Below, piece after piece: positions 25,232 through 32,702 of a DNA stretch of 64,000 bases. The DNA comes from Paractinoplanes durhamensis (GTDB lineage: Bacteria > Actinomycetota > Actinomycetes > Mycobacteriales > Micromonosporaceae): positions 1 to 64,000 of the forward strand of contig NZ_BOML01000039.1 in NCBI RefSeq assembly GCF_016862175.1. The letters run 5' to 3'. The notes under the pieces are model-generated. The model saw only the letters and a program-made list of their open reading frames with translations, was not told the DNA's origin and did no database searches. Numbering within the stretch: the stretch's first letter is position 1; each line of letters begins with the position of its first letter. Both the position numbers and the translations under genes were made by a program.

Positions 25232-26120
25232 GGCCGTAGCCCTTCTCTCCACGCCAGAAGTACGCATATCCGCCGATGCCCATGACCAGCGCCCAGACCG
25301 CCGCCTCGATCCAGAGGAGGGTCGGGCTGCCGGCCAGCTCCACGTTCTCCATCAGGGCGTGCCGGATCAGCTCGATGTAGACGAGGATCGGGTTCGCCTC
25401 GATCACCGCGAGCTTCCAGCCGTGCAGGTGCTCGGTGTACTTGGTGACCGGGTAGAGCACGGCCGACCCGTACAGCCAGACGCGCATGATGAAGGGGATC
25501 AACTGCCGCAGGTCGGGCACTTTTGCGCCGAGCCGGGAGACCAGCATGGCGGCCCCGGCGTTGAAGATCGTCTGCAGCAGCAGGGCCGGGACGATCAGCA
25601 GCCATTCCCAGTTGATCGGCTCGCCGGTGAACAGCACGATCGCGATCAGCACGCCCATCGAGGCGATCATGTTGCGCGCCTCGACCAGGGTGATCGAGAT
25701 GGGCAGGCTCGCCCGTGGGAAGTGCAGGGCCCGGATCAGCCCCAGGTTGCCGCTGACCGCCTGCACGCCGGTCTGCACCACGGTCTGCGTGTAGCCGAAG
25801 ATGAAGACGCCGGCGCAGAGGTACGCGATGAAGTTGTCGGTGCCGTGCTTGGTGTTCAGCAGGACGCCGAAGATCACGTAGTAGACGCCGGCGTTGAACA
25901 GTGGGGTCAGAACCTGCCAGATCATGCCCAGCCTGGTGTTACCGAGGGCGGCGGAGACCTTGGCGCTGGCGAACTCCCAGATGAAGTGCCGGTACGCCCA
26001 GAGCTGTGCGGTGTACTCCGACAGGCTGGGCAGCCGCCCGGCCGTGCTCAGCCCGTACTTCCTGGCCTGCTCCTTCGGAGTGGGGCCGGAGTAGGGCTCG
26101 ACGACGGTCGTCTGAGCCAT
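25224..26120 (-). CDS. Polysaccharide ABC exporter permease, TagG/Wzm type
   Basis: The 298-residue protein is an ABC-2 type permease with about six membrane segments. SAALGNTRLGMIWQVLTPLF is the typical amphipathic entry segment, and ANPILVYIELIRHALM lies near the C-terminus. ATG 26120 has GGAGC 9 nt upstream. With the coupled ATPase it should move an undecaprenyl-linked glycan or teichoic-acid-like polymer across the membrane. The polymer made by the genes at 12.5-16.5 kb is a candidate cargo. Confidence 0.9.
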   Translation of the reverse strand: MAQTTVVEPYSGPTPKEQARKYGLSTAGRLPSLSEYTAQLWAYRHFIWEFASAKVSAALGNTRLGMIWQVLTPLFNAGVYYVIFGVLLNTKHGTDNFIAYLCAGVFIFGYTQTVVQTGVQAVSGNLGLIRALHFPRASLPISITLVEARNMIASMGVLIAIVLFTGEPINWEWLLIVPALLLQTIFNAGAAMLVSRLGAKVPDLRQLIPFIMRVWLYGSAVLYPVTKYTEHLHGWKLAVIEANPILVYIELIRHALMENVELAGSPTLLWIEAAVWALVMGIGGYAYFWRGEKGYGRG

Positions 26121-26288
26121 GGGGTGGTGCTCCGATCTCGTCGGCCCGTCAGGGTTATCGGGTCCTGTTGCTTTCCGCGAGAACACAACTAGCAAGCATG
26201 CCTTGTCGCTGTCGATGGAACGGGTTCGTATCGACGTGCCGGAAGGTTATCCGACCGAACGGCGGAACGCAACCGTTACGTCCTGGCG

Positions 26289-26294
26289 TATAGT
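26289..26294 (+). promoter_or_regulatory. -10 box for leaderless TetR gene
   Basis: TATAGT ends 6 nt before GTG 26301, and no ribosome binding site fits between them, so transcription probably starts at the GTG itself. Confidence 0.65.
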
Positions 26295-26300
26295 GACCGC

Positions 26301-26900
26301 GTGGCGACAGCGAAGCGTGCACCCGCCGGAGCGGCGGTGCTCCGAGGCGACATCACCAGGGCCATCCGTGACGCAGTCATGACCGAGCTGGCCGTGGTCG
26401 GTTACGGCCGGCTCTCGATCGAGGCCGTGGCCCGCCGAGCCGGGGTCGGCAAGACCGCGATCTATCGGCGCTGGAGCAACAAGCTCGAGATGGTCCTCGA
26501 GATCGTCTCGGACGTGGCGGGCCGCAGCGTCCCGCTGCCCGACACCGGCAGTTTCGCCGGCGATCTCCAGCTGCTGCTGATGATCGTAAGCCGGGCACTC
26601 CAGCACCGGATCGCCTCGCAGATCATCCCCGACCTGATGGCCGAGGCCTCGCGAAACCCGCAGATCGCCGAGACCCTCCAGAAGGCACTGCGCACCCACC
26701 AGCAGGCGGTCGGCGACAAGCTGATCGGCCAGGCGGTGGCCCGCGGCGAGCTGCCCGCCGGCACCGACCCCGAGCTGGCCGTCGACCTGCTCCTGGGGCC
26801 GCTCTACTGGCGGCTCGCGGTCGCCCGCACCCCGCTGCCGGACGACTACCTGGACAAGATGATCGAGGCGGTCACCGCGGCGCTGAAGGCCACCGGCTGA
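26301..26900 (+). CDS. TetR family transcriptional regulator
   Basis: The 199-residue protein has an N-terminal helix-turn-helix (about residues 35-62: RLSIEAVARRAGVGKTAIYRRW) and a helical ligand-binding part with ALQHRIASQIIPDLMAEASR. It is divergent from the TagGH-type exporter operon across about 180 bp and could control it, but I see no clear palindrome in that gap. The -10 box implies a leaderless mRNA. Confidence 0.9.
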   Translation: MATAKRAPAGAAVLRGDITRAIRDAVMTELAVVGYGRLSIEAVARRAGVGKTAIYRRWSNKLEMVLEIVSDVAGRSVPLPDTGSFAGDLQLLLMIVSRALQHRIASQIIPDLMAEASRNPQIAETLQKALRTHQQAVGDKLIGQAVARGELPAGTDPELAVDLLLGPLYWRLAVARTPLPDDYLDKMIEAVTAALKATG

Positions 26901-26992
26901 GGCGGGCAACCGACCTGCAACCCGGAAGCTCTCCTGGTCGGGGCGGTGGTGGCCGACGTTAGGGGCCAACCCCCGAGCCACCAGGAGCCGCC

Positions 26993-27334
26993 ATGCGCCC
27001 GACCGCCGACGCCACCGTCCTGGACGCCAGCGCCCTGCTCGCCCTGGTGATGGGCGGCTCGGCGGGCGAGCCCGGGCCGAAGCCGGCGGCGCCCTCGGCG
27101 ACCGCGCCGGTGGGTCTCTGGCTCAGCGCGGACGGCACCGTCCGGCTCGACATCAGGACCGACGGGACGTACGACGCTCAGGTGGCCGGTCGCCGGCAGC
27201 GCGCTCGCGGCACCTACCACATCGACGGCGGGCTGATGACCCTCAGCGATCGCCACTCCGGCCTGTGCACCGCGGTGAGCCTGTACGACGGTGAGCTGGA
27301 GATGGCCGGCCACCGCCTGGGTCAGGTCGCCTGA
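26993..27334 (+). CDS. Small protein with Atu4866-like beta-barrel domain
   Basis: The 113-residue product has a C-terminal part (about 40-113: VGLWLSADGTVRLDIRTDG and following) resembling the small lipocalin-like Atu4866 domain of unknown function. Its first 20 residues, ATVLDASALLALVMGG, look like the opening strand and helix of a PIN domain but nothing else of that fold follows. AGGAG precedes the ATG. Its 3' end overlaps the convergent MFS gene by 13 bp. Confidence 0.6.
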   Translation: MRPTADATVLDASALLALVMGGSAGEPGPKPAAPSATAPVGLWLSADGTVRLDIRTDGTYDAQVAGRRQRARGTYHIDGGLMTLSDRHSGLCTAVSLYDGELEMAGHRLGQVA

Positions 27335-28563
27335 ACGAGCGCCGGCTCCCGGGTTTCCACGGTCTCGGCCTGCCGGGCGTCCAGCCGGTTGCTCGCCAGC
27401 GCCAGCAGCAGGCCACCCGCCGCCAGCGCGACCCCCAGCCAGGCCGGGGAGAGGTAACCCCAGCCGGCCGCGATGACCACGCCGCCCAGCGCCGCCCCCA
27501 GGCTGTTCGCCAGGTTGGTGGCCGACTGGTTGACCGCGGCACCCATCAGCTGAGCGCGCGGGGCCACCGAGATCAGCAGGGCCTGGAGGGCCGGACCCAT
27601 GAAAAGACTGGCCGCACCGATCAGGAACGCGGCCGCGAACAACCCGATCGGGTGACCGGCGACGAGCCCGAACAACACGGTCGTGGCGATCATGGCGGCG
27701 AACCCGAACAGCACACTGCGGCGCAGGTTCCGATCGGCGGCGATCCCGCCGATCACGTTGCCGATCGTCATGCCGAGGCCCATCACGCCCAGCACCCACG
27801 GAATCGCTGATTCCGACAAACCGGTCACATGGGTGGTGATCGGGGCGATGTAGCTGTTCACCGCGAAGAAACCGCCGAAGCCGACCGCGGCGACCAGCGC
27901 CACCAACCAGACCTGCGGCGAGCGGAACGCGGCCAGCTCACCCCGGGGCGAGCCGCCGGGCGCGGCCGCCACCTCCGGGACGACGGCGAGCACGGCCAGC
28001 AGGGTGAGGGCGAAGACGCAGGCCACCGCGAGGTACGCGGCCCGCCAGCCGGCCACCTGCCCGAGTCCGGTGATCAGCGGGACGCCGAAGACGTTCGCCG
28101 CGGTCAGCCCGCTCAGCACGATCGAGAACCCCTTGGCCTGGTTGCCCGCCCCGAGCATGCTCGCGGCGAGCAGCCCGGCCGCGCCGAAGTAGGCGCCGTG
28201 CGCCAGTCCGGCCACGAAGCGCCCGGCCAGGATCAGCCCGAACGTCGGGGCCAGCGCCGAGGCCACCGTGCCGACCGTGAACATCACCAGCAGCCCGAGC
28301 ACCAGCTTGCGGCGGGCCACCCGGGCGGTCAGGGTCGCGATCGTCGGCGCCCCCACCACCACGCCCAGCGCGTAGACCGTGATGACCCAGCCGGCCGTGG
28401 CGACCGCCTGTGAGGACGAGCGCGCGTACGCGTCCGGCAACAGGTCGCGGGCCACCTCGGGCAGCAGGCCCATGGCGGCGAATTCGGTGAGGCCGAGGCC
28501 GAAGCCGCCCAGAGCGAGGGCAAGCAGGGCCGCCCAGCGGCGGCCGGCGGTGAGTTTCTCCAC
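27322..28563 (-). CDS. MFS efflux transporter, AraJ/DHA1 type
   Basis: The 413-residue protein has about twelve membrane segments. The DHA1 opening GGFGLGLTEFAAMGLLPEVA matches AraJ/Cmx-like exporters of sugars or drugs, and loop 2-3 has ATLTARVARRKLVLGL. TAGAGT (complement of 28571-28576) ends 7 nt before GTG 28563, suggesting a leaderless mRNA. Operator 1 overlaps that box, so the divergent LacI-type regulator should repress it. Confidence 0.9.
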   Translation of the reverse strand: MEKLTAGRRWAALLALALGGFGLGLTEFAAMGLLPEVARDLLPDAYARSSSQAVATAGWVITVYALGVVVGAPTIATLTARVARRKLVLGLLVMFTVGTVASALAPTFGLILAGRFVAGLAHGAYFGAAGLLAASMLGAGNQAKGFSIVLSGLTAANVFGVPLITGLGQVAGWRAAYLAVACVFALTLLAVLAVVPEVAAAPGGSPRGELAAFRSPQVWLVALVAAVGFGGFFAVNSYIAPITTHVTGLSESAIPWVLGVMGLGMTIGNVIGGIAADRNLRRSVLFGFAAMIATTVLFGLVAGHPIGLFAAAFLIGAASLFMGPALQALLISVAPRAQLMGAAVNQSATNLANSLGAALGGVVIAAGWGYLSPAWLGVALAAGGLLLALASNRLDARQAETVETREPALVQAT

Positions 28564-28573
28564 GTCAGGAACT

Positions 28574-28612
28574 CTAGAACGTTCTAGTCCGTGGCGGAGT
28601 AGAACGTTCTAG
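28574..28612. promoter_or_regulatory. Two LacI-type operators between divergent MFS and lacI-family genes
   Basis: CTAGAACGTTCTAG at 28574-28587 is a perfect 14-bp palindrome, and GTAGAACGTTCTAG at 28599-28612 repeats it with one end changed. Their centres are 25 bp apart. The central pattern AACGTT fits LacI-family sites. Site 1 overlaps the MFS -10 box; site 2 lies just upstream of TAAATT (28623-28628), the likely -10 of the regulator gene. Confidence 0.88.
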
Positions 28613-28636
28613 TGATCACAAGTAAATTCTTCGGTC

Positions 28637-29644
28637 ATGCGAGCAGGGGAACAACGCCGACCCACGCTGGCCGACGTCGCCGCCGAGGCGGGCGTCTCGG
28701 TCGCGCTGGTCTCCATCGTCATGCGCGACGCCCCCGGGGCCAGCGCCGCCACCCGGCAGCGGGTCCTCGAGGTGGCCCGCCGCCTCGACTACCAGCCGGA
28801 CAGCCGGGCCCGGCTGCTGCGCAGCGGCGAGAGCCGGCTGCTCGGCGTCGTCTTCGGCGTGCAGCATCCGTTCCAGCACGACCTGCTCACCGGGCTCTAC
28901 GACGCCGCCGACAAGCAGGGCTACGAACTCACCCTGAGCGCCGTCACCCCGCGCCGCGACGAACGGACCGCCATCGGCGGCCTGCTGCAGGACCGCTGCG
29001 CCGCGATGATCCTGCTCGGCCCGCAGATCCCGGTCGCCGAGCTGGCCGCGCTGGCCGGCCGGATGCCGGTCGTGGTGATGATGCGCGGGGTGCGGCACAA
29101 GGCCGTCGACGTGGTGCGCACCGACGATGTGCGCGGCCTCAACCTGGCCGTCGATCACCTGGTCACGCTCGGGCACACCCGGATCGCGCACGTCGACGGT
29201 GGCCGGATGATCGCCTCCGCCGAGCGGCGGCAGGGCTATCACGAGGCGATGCGGCGGCACGGCCTGGAGGCGTACGCCCGGGTGGTGGTCGGCGGTTTCG
29301 GCGAGGAGGACGGGGCGCGGGCCGCCCGGGAACTGCTCGCCGACCCGCCGACCGCGGTCACCATGTTCAACGACCTGAGCGCGGCCGGTCTGCTCGACGT
29401 GGTGCAGCGGCACGGGCTGGCCATCCCCGGCGACCTCAGCGTGGTCGGCTACGACGACAGCAGCTTCAGCCGGCTCGCGCACATCGACCTGACCACGGTC
29501 GCCCAGGACATCGACACGCTGACCACGCTGGCGGTGGCCCGGGCGGTCGAGCGGATCGCCGGCGGCGGCGTCACCAACCGCGAGATCGTCATCCCGCCCC
29601 GCCTGATCATCCGCGGCACCACCGGTAGCGCCCCCACGCCGTAA
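28637..29644 (+). CDS. LacI family transcriptional regulator
   Basis: The 335-residue protein has the N-terminal LacI helix-turn-helix (TLADVAAEAGVSVALVSIVM), hinge helix residues (SRARLLRSGESRLLGVV) and a periplasmic-binding-protein-like core with LTTVAQDIDTLTTLAV and the closing VIPPRLIIRGTT. The two palindromes in the 73-bp gap to the divergent MFS gene suggest it represses both genes. The effector is probably a sugar or nucleoside; the neighbouring pnuC does not settle this. Confidence 0.92.
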   Translation: MRAGEQRRPTLADVAAEAGVSVALVSIVMRDAPGASAATRQRVLEVARRLDYQPDSRARLLRSGESRLLGVVFGVQHPFQHDLLTGLYDAADKQGYELTLSAVTPRRDERTAIGGLLQDRCAAMILLGPQIPVAELAALAGRMPVVVMMRGVRHKAVDVVRTDDVRGLNLAVDHLVTLGHTRIAHVDGGRMIASAERRQGYHEAMRRHGLEAYARVVVGGFGEEDGARAARELLADPPTAVTMFNDLSAAGLLDVVQRHGLAIPGDLSVVGYDDSSFSRLAHIDLTTVAQDIDTLTTLAVARAVERIAGGGVTNREIVIPPRLIIRGTTGSAPTP

Positions 29645-29649
29645 CCGGA

Positions 29650-30279
29650 ATGCTGGGCACCGTGATCGATTGGCTGACCGGCACCGCGCTGACCGCGTTC
29701 GGGGCACCGACCACCTGGGCCGAGGTGCTCGGCTTCGGCACCGGCCTGGTGAACGTGGGTCTGCTGGTGCGCCAGCACATCCTCAACTGGCCGCTCGGCA
29801 TCCTCAACGTCCTGCTGCTCATGCTGGTCTTCTGGTCGGTCGGCCTGTACGCCGACGCCACCCTGCAGATCGTCTACGTGGTGCTGGGCTTCTACGGCTG
29901 GTGGGCGTGGCTCTACGGTGGCGCCCGGCGCAGCCGGCTCGTGGTCCGCCGCACCACCCGCCGCGAGTGGCTCGGCCTGGCGGCCGCCGGGGTCGTGCTC
30001 ACCGCCGGCCTGTGGCTCTTCCTGGACCGGCTCACCGAGTCGACCGTCCCGCTCGCCGACGCCGCCACCACCGCGTTGTCGCTGCTCGCCACGTACGGCC
30101 AGACCCGCAAGCTGATCGAGAACTGGTGGCTGTGGATCGCCGCCGACCTGATCTACATCCCGCTCTACGGCTACAAGGACCTCTGGCTCACCGCGATCCT
30201 CTACGTGGCGTTCCTCATCCTCTGCATTCTCGGCCTGCGCTCCTGGCAGGCGGCCCGCCGCGAGATGATCACCGGGTGA
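29650..30279 (+). CDS. pnuC: Nicotinamide riboside transporter PnuC
   Basis: The 209-residue membrane protein has about seven segments and the family motifs NWPLGILNVLLLMLVFW, QIVYVVLGFYGWWAW and WWLWIAADLIYIPLYGYKDL, whose Trp and Asn residues line the nicotinamide riboside site. It imports the vitamin by facilitated diffusion and relies on phosphorylation by the RNK domain of NadR, encoded by the next gene with a GTGA overlap. Confidence 0.93.
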   Translation: MLGTVIDWLTGTALTAFGAPTTWAEVLGFGTGLVNVGLLVRQHILNWPLGILNVLLLMLVFWSVGLYADATLQIVYVVLGFYGWWAWLYGGARRSRLVVRRTTRREWLGLAAAGVVLTAGLWLFLDRLTESTVPLADAATTALSLLATYGQTRKLIENWWLWIAADLIYIPLYGYKDLWLTAILYVAFLILCILGLRSWQAARREMITG

Positions 30280-31385
30280 CGTACCGGCACGGACTGATCG
30301 TCGGCAAGTTCTACCCGCCGCACGCCGGCCATCATGCGCTGATCGCCGCGGCCGAGGCGGCCTGCGAGCGGGTCACCGTGGTGGTGGCGCCGTCGACCCG
30401 CGAATCGGTGCCGCTCGAGGCCCGGCTGACCTGGCTGCGCGAGGCGCACGGCCCGCGGGTCAACTTCGTCGGCGTGCACGACGACCACCCGGTCGACTAC
30501 GACGACCCGGACGTGTGGGAACTGCACATGGCGGTCTTCCGGGCGGCCGTCGGCGGCGAGCGGGTCGATGCGGTGTTCAGTTCCGAGGCGTACGGGACGG
30601 AGCTGGCCGAACGCTTCGACGCGGCGGCCGTGATCGTCGACCTGGATCGGGCCCGGGTGCCGATCTCCGGGACGGCCGTGCGGGACGATCCGCCGGCGCA
30701 CTGGCACCTGCTCGGGCCGGGGGTGCGCGGCTGGCTCGCGAAGCGGGTCGTGGTCGTCGGCGCCGAGTCGACCGGCACCACCACGATGGCCCGCGCGCTG
30801 GCCCGGCACTACCGGCTGCGCGGCGGCGTGTGGCGGGACACCCGATGGGTGCCCGAGTTCGGCCGCGAGCTCACCGAGCGCAAGCTGGCCGAGCTGCGGG
30901 AAGCCGAGCCGGCCGCGACGGTCTTCGACGTGACCTGGGATCGGGACGACTTCGTCACCGTGGCCGAGGAGCAGAACCGGGCCGAGGACGCGGCCGCCCG
31001 GGCCGGGTCGCCGGTGCTGTTCGGCGACACCGACGCCTTCGCCACGACCATCTGGGAGGAGCGCTACCTGGGCAGCACGTCGGACGCGGTCCGCGCCCGG
31101 GTCCGCCCGCCCGACCTCTATCTGCTCACCGACGACGCCGGGGTGCCGTTCTTCGACGACGGGCTGCGCGACGGGGAACACCTGCGTACCTGGATGACTG
31201 GTCGGTTTCGCGCGGAGCTGGAGGCTCTCGGCGTACCCCACCTGGTGTTGACCGGAAGTTATCCGCAGCGGCTGCGCGCCGCGGTGGCCGCGACCGACGA
31301 CCTGCTCGCGCGGGGTTGGATCTTCGCCGCACCGCTAAGCGCGACGGTCCCGACGCCGATCGGAAAGGTGAGGGGCGGGGAGTAA
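30276..31385 (+). CDS. nadR: Bifunctional NMN adenylyltransferase / ribosylnicotinamide kinase
   Basis: The 369-residue protein has a nucleotidylyltransferase domain with the HxGH motif in KFYPPHAGHH (His16-His19) and PISGTAVRDD, then a kinase domain with Walker A GAESTGTTTM (about residue 158). It phosphorylates nicotinamide riboside and adenylates NMN to NAD. It lacks the N-terminal helix-turn-helix of enterobacterial NadR, so it should not act as a repressor. Coupling to pnuC makes a complete NAD salvage unit. Confidence 0.92.
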   Translation: MTYRHGLIVGKFYPPHAGHHALIAAAEAACERVTVVVAPSTRESVPLEARLTWLREAHGPRVNFVGVHDDHPVDYDDPDVWELHMAVFRAAVGGERVDAVFSSEAYGTELAERFDAAAVIVDLDRARVPISGTAVRDDPPAHWHLLGPGVRGWLAKRVVVVGAESTGTTTMARALARHYRLRGGVWRDTRWVPEFGRELTERKLAELREAEPAATVFDVTWDRDDFVTVAEEQNRAEDAAARAGSPVLFGDTDAFATTIWEERYLGSTSDAVRARVRPPDLYLLTDDAGVPFFDDGLRDGEHLRTWMTGRFRAELEALGVPHLVLTGSYPQRLRAAVAATDDLLARGWIFAAPLSATVPTPIGKVRGGE

Positions 31386-31394
31386 GGGGCATGT

Positions 31395-31964
31395 ATGCGG
31401 CGGACCGGGAAATTCGCCCTCGGGTTGGCGGCGACGTCGCTGGCCCTGGGCGGCTGTAGCGGCAACGCGACACCCTCCGCCGCCGGCACCGGCTCCGCAT
31501 CGCCCACGCCGACAAACGGTCCGTGGGTGCGCGTCGAGTCCGGCAGCCCGACGGCGACCCCCAGCACCGGCAGCACCTTCTCCCCGAGGAGCGCGTTGCC
31601 GGCAGTGTCGTTCCTGCCCACCACCGGGGCGTGCGGAATAGCCTGGCCGGACAACATCGGCCTGGTCCTGATCCCGATGGTGATCACCCCGATATCCGGC
31701 GGCTTCAAGGTCGACTGGCCGTCGAAATACGGCTCGTACTACCGCATCACCGCAGTCCCGCAGGGCTTGGTCACCGGAGCCCAGCCCGAGCCGACCTGGC
31801 AAACCGTCCAGGCCGGCGCCAACTGCACGGTCTCCGCCACGATCACCGGCTTGACCTCGGGCGCCCCCTACATCATCTGGCTCGACGCCCCCGACACCCC
31901 GAAGGGCGTAGAGGGCACCCGAAGCCTCTACAGCGGCAAGTCCAACGTCGTGAAGCCGCTGTAG
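31395..31964 (+). CDS. Small lipoprotein with possible fibronectin-III-like domain
   Basis: The 189-residue product has a basic start, a hydrophobic segment and the lipobox LALGGC, so it should be anchored to the membrane outer face. A Ser/Thr/Pro-rich linker follows. The C-terminal 100 residues (FKVDWPSKYGSYYRITAVP, ATITGLTSGAPYIIWLDA) have the strand pattern and G-L-x-x-G-x-x-Y core of fibronectin-III-like domains. Function unknown. Confidence 0.75.
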   Translation: MRRTGKFALGLAATSLALGGCSGNATPSAAGTGSASPTPTNGPWVRVESGSPTATPSTGSTFSPRSALPAVSFLPTTGACGIAWPDNIGLVLIPMVITPISGGFKVDWPSKYGSYYRITAVPQGLVTGAQPEPTWQTVQAGANCTVSATITGLTSGAPYIIWLDAPDTPKGVEGTRSLYSGKSNVVKPL

Positions 31965-31971
31965 CGGTGGC

Positions 31972-32289
31972 TCAGGCGATCGCGGCGATGTCGCCGTCGT
32001 CGAAGTAGATGGCCTGGTGCAGCCGGCCGCCGAGGGCCTCGGCGTAGCGGGCGACGATCTCCTGGCCGGACACCTTGCCCTGCTCGATCTGCGAAACGCG
32101 ACCCTTGGTGATCCCCATCCGCTCGGCGACCTGCTGCTGAGTGAAGCCGCGCGCCCGGCGCACCTCGGCCAGCCGTTGCCCGAGCACGGTGGCCATCAGT
32201 TCCTGTTTCCCGGCCGCGACCGCTTCCTCACCACCGGCACGCTCGACGTACTCGGCCCGGATGTCGCCCCAGCGCGAGTAGCCGCTCAT
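31972..32289 (-). CDS. HigA-type antitoxin (XRE family helix-turn-helix)
   Basis: The 105-residue protein has an XRE helix-turn-helix at about 42-90 (LAEVRRARGFTQQQVAERMG, ITKGRVSQIEQGKVSGQE) and an acidic C-terminus (YFDDGDIAAIA). It follows the toxin gene and overlaps it by 4 bp (ATGA). Toxin-first order is typical of higBA modules. It should neutralise the toxin and repress the operon. Confidence 0.88.
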   Translation of the reverse strand: MSGYSRWGDIRAEYVERAGGEEAVAAGKQELMATVLGQRLAEVRRARGFTQQQVAERMGITKGRVSQIEQGKVSGQEIVARYAEALGGRLHQAIYFDDGDIAAIA

Positions 32290-32648
32290 GCCTCGCCCTC
32301 CTGCTCGCCACGCTCTTTCAAGTAGATCTCATACCTCTGCTCCGCCAGCGGTATGGCGGTTTCGTACCAAGAGTTCCATTGGCCGGCCTTATCGCCCGCC
32401 ACCAAGAGGATGCTCGACCGCCACGGGTCGAATGCGAAAAGGATCCGCACGCTGCCGGGGCGTAGCTCCTTCAGGTTTGCGAGGGTGGAACCGTGGATGG
32501 TGTCGACGAGAGGGCGGCCGAGCCCTGGCCCCGCCTCCGCGAGGGCGTCGATAGCTTGGACGACCCGGCGATAGGAGGGCATGTCCAGGCCATCGATCCA
32601 CTCCCTTACCTCGTCTACAAGGTAAATATCCCACTCGTCGCTAGGCAC
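32286..32648 (-). CDS. HigB/RelE-type toxin
   Basis: The 120-residue product belongs to the RelE/HigB (Gp49-like) mRNA interferase family: EVREWIDGLDMPSYRRVVQA, GRPLVDTIHGSTLANLKELR, SVRILFAFDPWRSSILLVAG and the Lys in DKAGQWNSWY. Such toxins cleave mRNA on the ribosome. TACACT (complement of 32655-32660) ends 6 nt before GTG 32648, so the operon mRNA is probably leaderless. Confidence 0.9.
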   Translation of the reverse strand: MPSDEWDIYLVDEVREWIDGLDMPSYRRVVQAIDALAEAGPGLGRPLVDTIHGSTLANLKELRPGSVRILFAFDPWRSSILLVAGDKAGQWNSWYETAIPLAEQRYEIYLKERGEQEGEA

Positions 32649-32654
32649 TGGACA

Positions 32655-32671
32655 AGTGTAGTAATAGCTAT
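32655..32671 (-). promoter_or_regulatory. Promoter of the HigBA-type operon with small palindrome
   Basis: TACACT, the complement of 32655-32660, is the -10 box 6 nt before the toxin GTG. The perfect 8-bp palindrome ATAGCTAT (32664-32671) lies just upstream and could be an operator for the antitoxin. Confidence 0.5.
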
Positions 32672-32702
32672 ACCCACAGACTAGCCCGCGGGTGTGCCGA
32701 TG

